Assembly: GCA_002412885.1 (NCBI GenBank)
Contig: DHVX01000049.1
Span: forward strand, 39,929-103,928
DNA from: Bacteroidales bacterium UBA5197
GTDB lineage: Bacteria > Bacteroidota > Bacteroidia > Bacteroidales > Lentimicrobiaceae
Direction: 5' to 3'
Length of the DNA: 64,000 nt
Shown: piece after piece, positions 14,232 to 23,945 of the stretch
Layout: the number at the start of each line of letters is the position of its first letter
How positions within the stretch are numbered: the first letter of the stretch is position 1
Translations under genes and position numbers: made by a program
The notes under the pieces: generated by a model
Database searches by the model: none
What the model saw: the letters and a program-made list of their open reading frames with translations, nothing else
Told to the model about the DNA's origin: nothing

Positions 14232-17200
14232 ATGAAAAAAGCTTTACTCCGATGGCTCACTGCAGGATTCTTAACAGTTTTCCTGCTTACGGGCATTATG
14301 TCTTCAGCGCAGGTTGTGCTCAACAACAATCTGAAAAACGGCATTGTGCTTCAGGAAAATTCATTCACCGGCATCAGGGCAAACAGCTCTTTTGCAGGAT
14401 TTGATCACTTCGAAGTAAATACTCAGCAAGGGCTGTTTACCGAAGTAACAGCTGAAGGCTATACCTTCACCTGGGAAGAAGGTTCGCCAAAGCTGCCGGT
14501 AATGCGGCGCTTGATTGAAATTCCGGTAGGAGCTGAGCCCGTGGTTACTGTGGTATCCTACGATGTAAAGGAGTATAGCCTTAGCGATCTGGGAATCCAG
14601 CATCCGATTATGCCAACCCAGCCAGCTGTAGCGAAAAGTTTTAAAGGCAAGGTTGATTTTGTAATCAACAACGCTGTTTATGCTACCGATAAGTTTAACC
14701 GTAATGTTCTCGCAAAAGTTGAGGTAATTGGTTTTATGCGAAATACCCGCATTGCACGCCTCGAAATTTCACCCGTTGAATACAATCCGGCACTGGGAAT
14801 CATCAGGGTTTATGAAAATGTAGTGGTTGATGTAAAATTTGAAGGAGCTGATTATTCAGCAACATCGAAGCTAAACGATAAAACCCGCTCACCCTATTTT
14901 GGTGGTTTTAATTTCCTTAATCAATTGCCCAAAGGAAATGGTCAGCGGGATAATCTGACCTCTTACCCGGTAAAAATGGTAATAGTATCGCACCCGATGT
15001 TTCAGGATGCACTGCAACCTTATATTCAATGGAAAACCAAAAAGGGTTTTACCATGGTTGAAGCTTATACCAATGATCCTGCGGTTGGTACAACCACCAC
15101 TTCTATAAAAAATTACCTTCAGAGCCTCTACAATGCAGGAACTCCTGAAGATCCGGCTCCCAGTTTTGTTTTGTTTGTTGGTGACGTAGCTCAGATTCCT
15201 GCTTTCAGCCAGAGCGGTCATGTTACCGATTTGTATTATTGCGAATATACCGGAGATGCGCTTCCTGAGGTTTATTTTGGCCGTTTTTCAGCAACAAGTG
15301 TTGCGCAACTTCAGCCACAGATCGATAAAACCATGATGTATGAGCAATACCAGTTCCCCGATCCTTCATTCCTTGGTGAAAGTCTCATGGTTTCAGGAGT
15401 TGATGGAAATTATGCTGCCATCCACGGAAACGGACAGATCAATTATGGTACTTCAACATACTTTAATGCAGCTCATAATATTGAAAGTCATACTTACCTT
15501 TATCCTGCATCAGGTAGTTCTGCTGCTGCAATCAGGCAGAATGTAAGTGATGGAGTTGCTTACGGAAATTATACAGCACACGGAAGTTCAAGCGGTTGGT
15601 CCGATCCGGCTTTTGAAATATCTCATATTCCTGCACTTCAGAATTATGGAAAATATCCATTGCTGGTTGGTAACTGCTGTTTGACCAGCACTTACAACAC
15701 CAATAGCTTTGGCGAAGAATTGCTTCGTGCACAGGACAAAGGCGCCATCGGATATATCGGTGCTTCAAACAGTACCTATTGGGATGAAGATTATTATTTC
15801 GGAGTTGGTGTTGGTGCAGTGGTGCTAAATCCAACATATGCAAGTACCTCACTCGGCAGTTATGACCGTGCTTTCCACGATCATGGTGAAGCATTTGAAG
15901 ATTGGTTTACAACGCAGGCTCAGATGTTTGTTGCCGGAAACCTGGCAGTTACTGAATCAGGATCTTCAAGAACTACTTACTACTGGCAGATCTATTGCCT
16001 TATGGGCGACCCATCGCTGATGATTTATTTTGGGGTTCCAGAACCTTTAACAGTTGCTTATGAACCAATAATGCCGCTGCAATCAGCTTCATTTACAGTA
16101 AATACAGATCCATACGCTTACGTTGCAATTTCAAAGGAGGGCGTTTTACACGGTAGTGCCCTTGCCAACGCTGCAGGATTGGCAGAGGTAATGCTGAGTC
16201 CGATTTCAGTGCCAGGCGAAGCCGATGTTGTTATCACCGCTCAAAATCGCCAGCCGTTTATCGGAACAGTACTGGTGGCCTCACCCGAAGGTCCTTATGT
16301 TTTGATGCAATCGCAGATAGTAAACGATATGAATGCCAACAACAATCAGATGCCGGAGTATTCTGAATCATTCGGCTTTAATATGGCGCTGAAAAATGTT
16401 GGAAATGCCGAAGCACAAAATCTTACCGTTACTTTAACTTCTTCAAGCCCCTACATTGAGGTAAAAGAGAACACCGAGGCATGGCCCAACATTGGTCCCG
16501 GTGAAATCGTAAATCTGGATTATGCTTTTGAGGTAACTGCCAGTAATTGGCTGCCCGATCAGCATCCTGCTCAGTTCAATCTTGAAATTACCGATGGCAA
16601 TGAAATATGGACTGCCTCTTTCATTGTTAAACTCAACGCACCGGTGCTTGTCAGCGGTGAAATGGTAATTGATGATCTGATCAATGGAACAGGCAATGGC
16701 AACGGCCGATTAGATCCGGGTGAAAATGTAGTGATTTCATTCCCTGTTCAGAATCAGGGACATTGTACCGCTCCCGAAACCTTGGCACACCTCTTCTCTG
16801 AAAGTGAATGGTTAACCATCAACACTATTCAGTACGAAGTTGGCAATATTGAAAGCAGCTCAGCACTAATGGCAATCTACAATGTTGCAGTAAGCCCTGA
16901 TATTCCGGTGGGAACTTCGGTTGACTTCTTTTTTGCCAATGCTTCAGGGCTCTATAATTCTTCAAGAGTATATTATCCCAAAGTCGGACTGGTCATTGAG
17001 GATTTCGAAACCGGTGATTTTTCTGCATATCCCTGGATAAATGCAAGCAATGTACCATGGGCGATAACTACTTCTCCGGTTAATGGAGGTACTTATGCAG
17101 CGCGTTCAGGTGCTATTGGTGACAATGCTTCCACTACATTGCAGATAACCATGAATGTTACAGCCAACGACAATATTTCATTTGCCCGAAAGGTTTCAAG

Positions 17201-18149
17201 TGAAGGTGGTTATGACTTTTTGAAATTCTATATCGGCAGTGTTGAAAAAGGTGCATGGTCTGGTAATGTTGATTGGGCAATTGAATCATACCCTGTTGCT
17301 GCAGGCCAGCATACTTTTAAATGGATCTACAGCAAAGATGGTAGCGTAACCGGTGGTCAGGATGCCGCTTTTATTGATGACATCATCTTCCCGTCTTCAA
17401 ACGGTGGAGGCCAGGGTATGGAATTTACTGTGAAAGCATTTGCTTATCCCGAATCTTTCTGCGGCGAAGGAGAAGTAAATCTGTTTGCCTTTGTTACCAA
17501 TGCATCAGGCAATGTGTTGCTAAACTGGACTCCATCAGAAATACTTTCTGATCCACAGATTTTCAACCCGGTAGCCTGGATCAGTGAGCCTGTTGAATTC
17601 AGTGTTCAGGCAGTCAATCTGTTGAGTTCTGTAAACGACAATGTTCTTGTTAATTTCTCTGAAACTCCTGCAACCCCTGTTATTACTCACAATTCAACTC
17701 AGCTTATTTCAAGTGCAGTTGAAGGAAACCAGTGGTACAATCAGCAGGGAGCCATTGAAGGAGCTATAAATCAAATATTTGAGCCTCAGGTTTCTGACTT
17801 TTACTATGTAATGGTTACCTCGGCAGAAGGCTGCGTTTCAGAACCTTCAGCAGAATTTTACTTTTCCATGGTTGATGTAAAAAATATGGCTGGCGAAGAG
17901 TTCAATGTTTACCCGAATCCTTTCCGTAACCAGTTGAATATTACCTTTGGTGTTAAACAACAATCGCAGGTAAAGATCAGCCTGCTAAACCTTTTGGGAC
18001 AGGAAATACGGGTGATCAGAGATGGCTCTTTTGCCGGAGGAAATCACACATTAACATACCAAACATCAGGACTTACATCTGGTATCTATTTCCTGAAGCT
18101 TGAATCAGGTGAAAAAACCTCAGTCCGTAAAGTTGTTTTATCAGAATAA
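14232..18149 (+). CDS. Gingipain-like C25 cysteine peptidase, T9SS cargo
   Basis: Secreted multidomain peptidase of 1305 residues. After a signal peptide (about 1-27) comes a gingipain-type propeptide (about 40-230, with GSPKLPVMRRLIEIPVG), the C25 catalytic domain (about 250-600) and an Ig-like domain (about 600-690). The proposed catalytic pair is His450 in YTAHGS and Cys483 in GNCCLT, 33 residues apart as in RgpB. Next come two D-x-x-G-N-x-N-type modules (about 688-805 and 806-920), a jelly-roll-like domain (about 921-1055), an Ig-like domain and a T9SS sorting domain starting near VYPNPF. Arg or Lys specificity cannot be read directly. The second C25 gene follows after 21 bp. Confidence 0.9.
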   Translation: MKKALLRWLTAGFLTVFLLTGIMSSAQVVLNNNLKNGIVLQENSFTGIRANSSFAGFDHFEVNTQQGLFTEVTAEGYTFTWEEGSPKLPVMRRLIEIPVGAEPVVTVVSYDVKEYSLSDLGIQHPIMPTQPAVAKSFKGKVDFVINNAVYATDKFNRNVLAKVEVIGFMRNTRIARLEISPVEYNPALGIIRVYENVVVDVKFEGADYSATSKLNDKTRSPYFGGFNFLNQLPKGNGQRDNLTSYPVKMVIVSHPMFQDALQPYIQWKTKKGFTMVEAYTNDPAVGTTTTSIKNYLQSLYNAGTPEDPAPSFVLFVGDVAQIPAFSQSGHVTDLYYCEYTGDALPEVYFGRFSATSVAQLQPQIDKTMMYEQYQFPDPSFLGESLMVSGVDGNYAAIHGNGQINYGTSTYFNAAHNIESHTYLYPASGSSAAAIRQNVSDGVAYGNYTAHGSSSGWSDPAFEISHIPALQNYGKYPLLVGNCCLTSTYNTNSFGEELLRAQDKGAIGYIGASNSTYWDEDYYFGVGVGAVVLNPTYASTSLGSYDRAFHDHGEAFEDWFTTQAQMFVAGNLAVTESGSSRTTYYWQIYCLMGDPSLMIYFGVPEPLTVAYEPIMPLQSASFTVNTDPYAYVAISKEGVLHGSALANAAGLAEVMLSPISVPGEADVVITAQNRQPFIGTVLVASPEGPYVLMQSQIVNDMNANNNQMPEYSESFGFNMALKNVGNAEAQNLTVTLTSSSPYIEVKENTEAWPNIGPGEIVNLDYAFEVTASNWLPDQHPAQFNLEITDGNEIWTASFIVKLNAPVLVSGEMVIDDLINGTGNGNGRLDPGENVVISFPVQNQGHCTAPETLAHLFSESEWLTINTIQYEVGNIESSSALMAIYNVAVSPDIPVGTSVDFFFANASGLYNSSRVYYPKVGLVIEDFETGDFSAYPWINASNVPWAITTSPVNGGTYAARSGAIGDNASTTLQITMNVTANDNISFARKVSSEGGYDFLKFYIGSVEKGAWSGNVDWAIESYPVAAGQHTFKWIYSKDGSVTGGQDAAFIDDIIFPSSNGGGQGMEFTVKAFAYPESFCGEGEVNLFAFVTNASGNVLLNWTPSEILSDPQIFNPVAWISEPVEFSVQAVNLLSSVNDNVLVNFSETPATPVITHNSTQLISSAVEGNQWYNQQGAIEGAINQIFEPQVSDFYYVMVTSAEGCVSEPSAEFYFSMVDVKNMAGEEFNVYPNPFRNQLNITFGVKQQSQVKISLLNLLGQEIRVIRDGSFAGGNHTLTYQTSGLTSGIYFLKLESGEKTSVRKVVLSE

Positions 18150-18170
18150 CCAACACAAAAAAACTTTCAT

Positions 18171-21100
18171 ATGCGTTTAAAAAGTTCATTTCTCATAATA
18201 ATATTTTTTCTCCTTGGGGGATTGGTTTCTGCCCAGAACTGGGTTACCATAACTTCCGGCAATCCGGTTGCGGTGGAAACAAATCTAATTGTCTCCGAAT
18301 CTTCTGCTACTATTGTAGAATTTTCCATCGGGGGTTTCTACCTCAATCAGGTAAGCACCCCCAAAGGTGATGCTTATGTTATTGATGTAAAAGGCGCTAC
18401 CCCGCTTCTTGAGAAGGGGATGCCTGATCTGCCGAAACTTACAGCATCGGTAATTATTCCTGATCAGGCGCAAATGGAAGTAAGGATTATATCTTCGCGA
18501 TATATTGACTATCCTTTTATTGAAATTGCTCCTTCAAAAGGAAACTTCACCCGCGATATTGATCCTGTATCAGTACCTTACACATATTCAAAGGCTTACG
18601 AAAGAGACGAGTTCTTTCCAGCCATGCAGGCAAGTCTTAGAGATCCTTATATCCTTCGCGATTACAGGGGACAAACCATCATTGCCAATCCTTTCAGCTA
18701 CAATCCCGTAACCAAAACACTGCGTGTATATTACCAGATGACGGTTGAGGTTTATGCTGCAGGAGTTTCTTCTTTTAATGTTTTGTCGCGTCAGATTCAA
18801 CCCGAATCTACCGTTGATGAGTTCCAGAAGATTTACAACAGGCACTTTCTGAATGCCGGTAGCGGATCGCGCTATACACCGCTTGAAGAGCAGGGCAAGA
18901 TGCTTATTATTTCGCACGGTGCTTTTATGCCTAACATGCAGAAATTTGTTGAATGGAAGAAAACCATTGGTATTCCAACTGAAATTGTTGATGTATCAAC
19001 AATCGGAACCAATTCTACTGCCATCAAGAATTTTGTTGCCAATTATTATGCAACCAACGGACTAACCTACCTTCTGCTGGTTGGAGATCATGCACAGGTG
19101 CCTACCATAACAACCGGAAGCATTGGCGGGCCTTCAGATGTTGCTTATGGATATCTGGCTGGCAATGACCATTATCCCGATGTTTTTGTTGGTCGTTTTT
19201 CTGCTGAAAACACCACACATGTTGACACTCAGGTTGATCGCTCAATTGATTATGAGCAGAATCCTGATGTTACTGTTGACTGGTTCTCAAAAGGCGTGGG
19301 TATCGCATCAAGCGAAGGCCCCGGCGATGATGGCGAATATGACTATCAGCACATACGTAACATTCGCACCGACCTGATGGCCTACACTTACACTGCTGTC
19401 AGCGAATTGTACGATGGCAGTCAGGGTGGCGAAGACCTGCCGGGAAACCCCAATTCAGGTCATGTTTCAGCCGAACTGAATGCAGGTCGCAGTATCATCA
19501 ATTACACCGGACACGGAAGCCAGACATCATGGTCTTCATCGGGATTTTCAAACAGCGGAGTAAACGGGCTTTCAAACAATAATATGTGGCCTTTTATCTG
19601 GTCAGTTGCCTGTGTAAACGGCGACTTTCTGAACAGCACCTGCTTTGCTGAAGCATGGCTCAGGGCTTCCAATGCCAGCGGACCAACCGGTGCTGTTGGA
19701 GCACTTATGTCAACCATCAACCAAACCTGGAATCCTCCCATGGAAGGTCAGGATGAAATGGTGGATATCCTTGTAGAATCATATACCAGCAACATAAAAC
19801 GCACTTTTGGCGGCCTGTCAATGAATGGCTGTATGAAAATGAATGACACCTACGGTTCAGGTGGTGCTGATATGACAGATACCTGGCTTATTTTCGGTGA
19901 TCCTTCTTTAATGGTAAGAACTGCGCTGCCGCAAAATCTGACAGTTAACCATAGCCCTGTAGCTTTTATCGGGTCAAACCAGTTTGTCGTAAACAGCAAT
20001 GTTCAGGGTGCTTTGGCATGTTTGACCATGAATGGAGAAATACTGGGCACTGCAACCGTTAACGGAGGATCTGCCGTAATTACAATTCCAACACTTACAA
20101 ATGTTGGAACCATGAAACTGGCTGTTACAGCTTTTAATTACATTCCGTATATTGCTGATATTGATGTACTTCCTCTTGAAGGCCCTTATGTTGTTTACAA
20201 CAGCAACACAATCAATGATGAAAGCGGAAACAACAACCAGCAGCTTGATTACGGCGAAGCTGTAATGATGGCACTGGCGCTTAAAAATGTGGGCACCGAA
20301 GATGCTGCTGATGTTGAAGTTAGCATCACCTCTGCAAATCCTTATGTTACCCTGACCGATTCTACCGAAATTTATCCTTTGATTGCTGCAGGCCAGATTG
20401 TTTCTATCCCTGATGGATTTGCTTTCAGTATCAGTGGCGACGTTCCGGATGGCCATCCTGTTCTTTTCGATTTTATCGCTGTTTCAGGAGAATATGAATT
20501 CACCGGAAGCTTTAATGTAATTGCACATTCGGTTGTACTTAACTTTGCTGGTTCAACGCTTACCGACGAAAACGGAAACAACAACGGCAAAGCTGATCCC
20601 GGTGAAACTTTCAATTTGCACCTTTCCATTATCAATGCAGGTACTGCTCCGGCCTATAATGTCACCGGGCTGCTTACAACTTCAGATCCAAACATTATAA
20701 TGAACGTCGATAGTGTTAACTATGGAACTGTTAATGGCTATGAAACAGCTGTTGCCACATTTACTGTAACAGCACTTCCAACAACTCCGTCAGGCCATAT
20801 GGCTGAATTTACACTCTATATGTCGGCTGATGGCGGGTTTGCTTCAACAGGAATGTTTAGTGTGGTAATTGGTCAGATTCCTGTGCTTATTATTGATCTT
20901 GATGGAAATCGTAATTCAGGACCAGTCATTCAAAGTTGCCTGAGCAATCTCTCAGTTTCTTCTGATTACCTTACTTCATGGCCGCTGGTTCTGGGGTCAT
21001 ATCAATCGGTATTCGTTTGTCTGGGAACCTATCCAAGCAACACAGTTCTTACATCGGGACAGGGTCAGGTTCTGGCAAACTTCCTGAATAACAACGGAAA

Positions 21101-22004
21101 AGTTTACATGGAGGGCGGAGATACATGGGCGTACAACACACCAACCGCAGTGCATCCGATGTTTATGATAAACGGCGAAAGTGATGGAAGTGGCGACCTT
21201 AAAACCCTTAATGGAATGGATAGTACCATGGTTGAGGATATGTCCTTTTACTTTGAAGGTGACAACAGTTATATCGACCGTATCACTCCTCTGCAATCTG
21301 CAACAGCATTGTTCAATAACTCTAATCCGCAGTATTTTGCAGCTATTTCGTACGATGGAGGCACATACAAAACCATTGGTTCATCTTTTGAGTTTGCCGG
21401 ACTACGCGATAGTGACTCCCGATCGATGAAGGATTCACTTATGATGGAATACATCAGTTTCTTTGGATTAAGCTCGGCAGCTCCTTTGCTTGCGAATTTC
21501 ATAGCCTCTGATGTTAAGGTTTGCGAAAATGAAGAAATTACATTCACCGATTTCTCAGCAGGTGGTGTTATATCATGGGCGTGGAGTTTCCCTGGAGGAA
21601 CACCTGATACATCAAATGATCAGAACCCGGTGATTTCATACCGCGAACCTGGTGTATATGATGTTACGCTTACAGTTTCAGATGGAATCAGCTCACACAC
21701 CGCAGTCAGAAGTGAATATATCACCGTTGATTATTGTATGGGCTTTACAGGCATTCAGAACAGAAATGAGATACTTGTATATCCAAATCCGGGCAACGGC
21801 AGGTTTACTGTTGAATTGCCTGAATTTACAGGTGAAACTACATTGAAAGTTGTTTCAGCCTCAGGCGTTGAAGTGTACAATTCCAAAACCGGAAAATCAG
21901 GATTGCATCTGCTTCAGTTGCCCGCTTCATCGGTCGGAGTATATGTGTTACTGATAGATAATGCTCAGTTCAGCAAAAGAATCAAGCTGATTGTCGGACA
22001 CTAA
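18171..22004 (+). CDS. Gingipain-like C25 cysteine peptidase with amidotransferase-like and PKD domains, T9SS cargo
   Basis: Secreted peptidase of 1277 residues with a signal peptide (about 1-21), propeptide (to about 230) and C25 catalytic domain (about 245-590). The catalytic pair is His448 in NYTGHGSQTSW and Cys481 in SVACVNGDFL; the latter phrase is nearly identical to true gingipains, making this the most gingipain-like protein here. An Ig-like domain follows, then two D-x-x-G-N-N-N modules (about 671-785 and 786-900), a domain resembling class I amidotransferase/ThuA folds (about 905-1110, with VFVCLGTYP and NFLNNNGKVYMEGGDTW), a PKD domain (about 1113-1190) and a T9SS sorting domain (VYPNPG). 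It probably shares the promoter of the preceding gene and ends at the hairpin at 22029-22060. Confidence 0.9.
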   Translation: MRLKSSFLIIIFFLLGGLVSAQNWVTITSGNPVAVETNLIVSESSATIVEFSIGGFYLNQVSTPKGDAYVIDVKGATPLLEKGMPDLPKLTASVIIPDQAQMEVRIISSRYIDYPFIEIAPSKGNFTRDIDPVSVPYTYSKAYERDEFFPAMQASLRDPYILRDYRGQTIIANPFSYNPVTKTLRVYYQMTVEVYAAGVSSFNVLSRQIQPESTVDEFQKIYNRHFLNAGSGSRYTPLEEQGKMLIISHGAFMPNMQKFVEWKKTIGIPTEIVDVSTIGTNSTAIKNFVANYYATNGLTYLLLVGDHAQVPTITTGSIGGPSDVAYGYLAGNDHYPDVFVGRFSAENTTHVDTQVDRSIDYEQNPDVTVDWFSKGVGIASSEGPGDDGEYDYQHIRNIRTDLMAYTYTAVSELYDGSQGGEDLPGNPNSGHVSAELNAGRSIINYTGHGSQTSWSSSGFSNSGVNGLSNNNMWPFIWSVACVNGDFLNSTCFAEAWLRASNASGPTGAVGALMSTINQTWNPPMEGQDEMVDILVESYTSNIKRTFGGLSMNGCMKMNDTYGSGGADMTDTWLIFGDPSLMVRTALPQNLTVNHSPVAFIGSNQFVVNSNVQGALACLTMNGEILGTATVNGGSAVITIPTLTNVGTMKLAVTAFNYIPYIADIDVLPLEGPYVVYNSNTINDESGNNNQQLDYGEAVMMALALKNVGTEDAADVEVSITSANPYVTLTDSTEIYPLIAAGQIVSIPDGFAFSISGDVPDGHPVLFDFIAVSGEYEFTGSFNVIAHSVVLNFAGSTLTDENGNNNGKADPGETFNLHLSIINAGTAPAYNVTGLLTTSDPNIIMNVDSVNYGTVNGYETAVATFTVTALPTTPSGHMAEFTLYMSADGGFASTGMFSVVIGQIPVLIIDLDGNRNSGPVIQSCLSNLSVSSDYLTSWPLVLGSYQSVFVCLGTYPSNTVLTSGQGQVLANFLNNNGKVYMEGGDTWAYNTPTAVHPMFMINGESDGSGDLKTLNGMDSTMVEDMSFYFEGDNSYIDRITPLQSATALFNNSNPQYFAAISYDGGTYKTIGSSFEFAGLRDSDSRSMKDSLMMEYISFFGLSSAAPLLANFIASDVKVCENEEITFTDFSAGGVISWAWSFPGGTPDTSNDQNPVISYREPGVYDVTLTVSDGISSHTAVRSEYITVDYCMGFTGIQNRNEILVYPNPGNGRFTVELPEFTGETTLKVVSASGVEVYNSKTGKSGLHLLQLPASSVGVYVLLIDNAQFSKRIKLIVGH

Positions 22005-22028
22005 CATTTGCCCCTTAAATTATATAAG

Positions 22029-22060
22029 AAGAGGGGGAAGTTTCTCCCTCTTTTTATTTT
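22029..22060 (+). terminator. Intrinsic terminator after the C25 pair
   Basis: AAGAGGGGGA pairs with the TCTCCCTCTT region (22029-22038 with 22043-22052, one G-U pair) and is followed by TTTATTTTT. It lies 24 bp after the stop of the second peptidase gene. Confidence 0.75.
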
Positions 22061-22227
22061 TAATGAACTTTTAACACTTTTTTTACCCTGTTTTCTGTTT
22101 CATGTTTTGAAAGGTTTTTGTCTATTGATGCGACCTTCCACACTTTTTGCAAGTGTATAATTGAAAGACTTTCTGAATATTTTAACACATTTTATAAATT
22201 TTCGGAACAATCTGAATCATTTATACT

Positions 22228-22235
22228 TAACTTTG
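22228..22235 (+). promoter_or_regulatory. Bacteroidota -7 promoter box for the NYN-cold-shock gene
   Basis: TAACTTTG matches TAnnTTTG, leaving a leader of about 80 nt before the start codon at 22322. No -33 TTG is seen at the usual spacing. The long AT-rich leader would fit regulation at the RNA level. Confidence 0.55.
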
Positions 22236-22321
22236 CAAATTCAAGATATTGACAACATTGAGAGCAAATCTGGGATTTTTTTTATAATTCATATCATTAC
22301 TAACAATTATTTTTTATCAAA

Positions 22322-23230
22322 ATGAACGACTCAAATAAAACGAACAGAATTGGCGTTTTTTATGATGGCAATTATTTTCTTCATGTAAGTAATTACTACT
22401 ATTACGAACACGAACGCAATGCAAGGATAAGTATTGAGGGATTGCATAACTTCATCCGGAATCGTGTCTCGAAAGAGGAAGGGATTGACGCTAAATTGTG
22501 CCACATTGTAGATTCACACTATTTTCGGGGGAGGCTTAGTGCCTATGAGGCTCAAAGCAGTGAAAACAAACTTTACGCAGAGAGGATCTTTGATGATATT
22601 CTCATGGGCGAAAAAGTTATAACCCATTACCTGCCATTGCGCATGCGCGGCGGAAAACGTGAAGAAAAAGGGATTGACGTATGGCTTGCTTTGGAGGCCT
22701 ATGAGCTGACAGTATTCAAAAAATTTGATGTGCTCGTGCTTATAGCTTCTGACGGCGATTATGTTCCCCTTGTTCGAAAGCTCAATACCCTGGGAACCAG
22801 AGTTATGCTGCTCAGCTGGGATTTCCGCTATCAGGACATGAATGGTCGCGAAAGCGTTACCCGTACTTCTCAGGAACTTCTTGAAGAAGTAACATACCCT
22901 GTAGCTATGCACGAATTGATTGATAACCGTCTCAATAAAAATGATTCAATTATCTCAAATCTGTTCGATAAGCAGGACGAAAACAGGATGAAATTTATCA
23001 ACAAACCTGTTCCTGAAGGTGTTCAGCGTAGCCGCACCCTCAATATGAAGAGTGGTTACGGTTTTATTGCCTTCCCACCCAACAACCTTTTCTTTCACTT
23101 TGAAGATGTTATGGAAGGTAATTTCAATGACATTATGGACGGAGATATGGTTGAATTCGAAATCCGCCGCAATGAACGTGGTGAGGAAGTCGCATTTAAT
23201 GTCCGAAAGATTGAACCAGGATTGGTTTAA
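22322..23230 (+). CDS. NYN-domain (LabA/PIN-like) nuclease fused to a cold-shock domain
   Basis: A 302-residue cytoplasmic protein. The N-terminal NYN domain (about 9-200) has the expected acidic residues: VFYDGNYF near 12-19, the central GIDVWLALEAYE, and LVLIASDGDYVPLVRKL, together a PIN-like metal-dependent RNase centre. The last ~75 residues form a cold-shock-like OB fold: SGYGFIAFPP and NNLFFHFEDVM correspond to the RNP1 and RNP2 RNA-binding motifs, then GDMVEFEIRRNERGEEVAFN. Such a fusion predicts an RNase that carries its own single-stranded nucleic-acid-binding domain. It is monocistronic, with its own promoter and a hairpin terminator 20 bp downstream. RNA target unknown. Confidence 0.85.
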   Translation: MNDSNKTNRIGVFYDGNYFLHVSNYYYYEHERNARISIEGLHNFIRNRVSKEEGIDAKLCHIVDSHYFRGRLSAYEAQSSENKLYAERIFDDILMGEKVITHYLPLRMRGGKREEKGIDVWLALEAYELTVFKKFDVLVLIASDGDYVPLVRKLNTLGTRVMLLSWDFRYQDMNGRESVTRTSQELLEEVTYPVAMHELIDNRLNKNDSIISNLFDKQDENRMKFINKPVPEGVQRSRTLNMKSGYGFIAFPPNNLFFHFEDVMEGNFNDIMDGDMVEFEIRRNERGEEVAFNVRKIEPGLV

Positions 23231-23249
23231 ATCCGATGATAATTATTTT

Positions 23250-23277
23250 AAAAGCCGGTCGAAAGCCGGCTTTTTTT
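23250..23277. terminator. Bidirectional intrinsic terminator
   Basis: AAAAGCCGG (23250-23258) pairs with CCGGCTTTT (23266-23274) around a 7-nt loop, followed by more T residues. It separates the convergent NYN and beta-barrel genes; the minus side is also A/T rich, so it may serve both. It touches the stop codon of the barrel gene. Confidence 0.8.
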
Positions 23278-23881
23278 ATAGGCGGTAGTAAGCCGAAAGT
23301 ACAAGTGCATCGCTGAACTGCCCGTGATCCCACAGCCGCCATACATCGCCGGTTACAGTTCTTTTACGTAAGGAAAACAGGGAATTATCTGTTCTTAAAT
23401 TAATCCGGAGATTATCATTTATTCTGACAGATAGTCCGGCCAGAAAACAGAGATTGGTTAGACTGAATGTTGATTCTACAGTTTCGTAGCCATTAAATTT
23501 CTCATTGCTGTGGATCAGAATATTCAAGCTTAGTCCGGTTTCGAAACTGAGAAGTTCATTGTATTGAATTCTGTAAAGCAATGGCATATTAATATATCCC
23601 AAACGCATAAGGTATGCATCCAATTTATCTTTCTCGTAATCCGGATTTTCACGGCTGCCTTTTTGAATGTAACCCAACTCCATCTGCATTTTTGATCTTG
23701 CGCCAATATTAAGGCTGATCCATCCTCCGGCGTTTATACCAGCTTTGTTGTAGCCCGAATATTGATCGCCTGCAACCTGACTGCCCACCAGGCCAAGCAT
23801 TACGCCGCCCTCAAACTTCTGGGCGTTAAGGTTAAAAATACAGAGAAAGCAAAAAAAGGTGAGTAAAAATCCGAATTTCAT
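23276..23881 (-). CDS. PorT-like outer-membrane beta-barrel protein
   Basis: A 201-residue outer-membrane protein of the beta-barrel_2 (PorT-like) group. The signal peptide is about residues 1-20, cut near LNA-Q. The sequence then alternates as expected for eight strands, with KFEGGVMLGLVGSQVAGDQY at the start (typical of the group), AGINAGGWISLNIG and MQMELGYIQKGS, and ends SDALVLSAYYRL. Proteins of this type are very numerous in Bacteroidota and most have no known role, so similarity to PorT does not show that it works in T9SS. A CAP-domain gene lies 64 bp upstream on the same strand, and the two may be co-transcribed. Confidence 0.8.
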   Translation of the reverse strand: MKFGFLLTFFCFLCIFNLNAQKFEGGVMLGLVGSQVAGDQYSGYNKAGINAGGWISLNIGARSKMQMELGYIQKGSRENPDYEKDKLDAYLMRLGYINMPLLYRIQYNELLSFETGLSLNILIHSNEKFNGYETVESTFSLTNLCFLAGLSVRINDNLRINLRTDNSLFSLRKRTVTGDVWRLWDHGQFSDALVLSAYYRL

Positions 23882-23945
23882 GGGTGTATTTTTAGTTGTG
23901 CTGATGATGGTTTAATCGCAAACTAAAATACAAACAAATCCCACA

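Larger units (their letters stand above)
22005..22321 (+). other. Intergenic region between the C25 operon and the NYN gene
   Basis: A 317-bp gap holding the terminator at 22029-22060 and the promoter box at 22228-22235. The rest is very AT rich, with no reading frame or repeat that I can support. Confidence 0.6.

Noticed and set aside
23276..23881. Naming the barrel protein PorT
   Set aside because: The similarity is only to the general beta-barrel_2 group, which includes hundreds of unrelated proteins; no T9SS machinery gene is adjacent.
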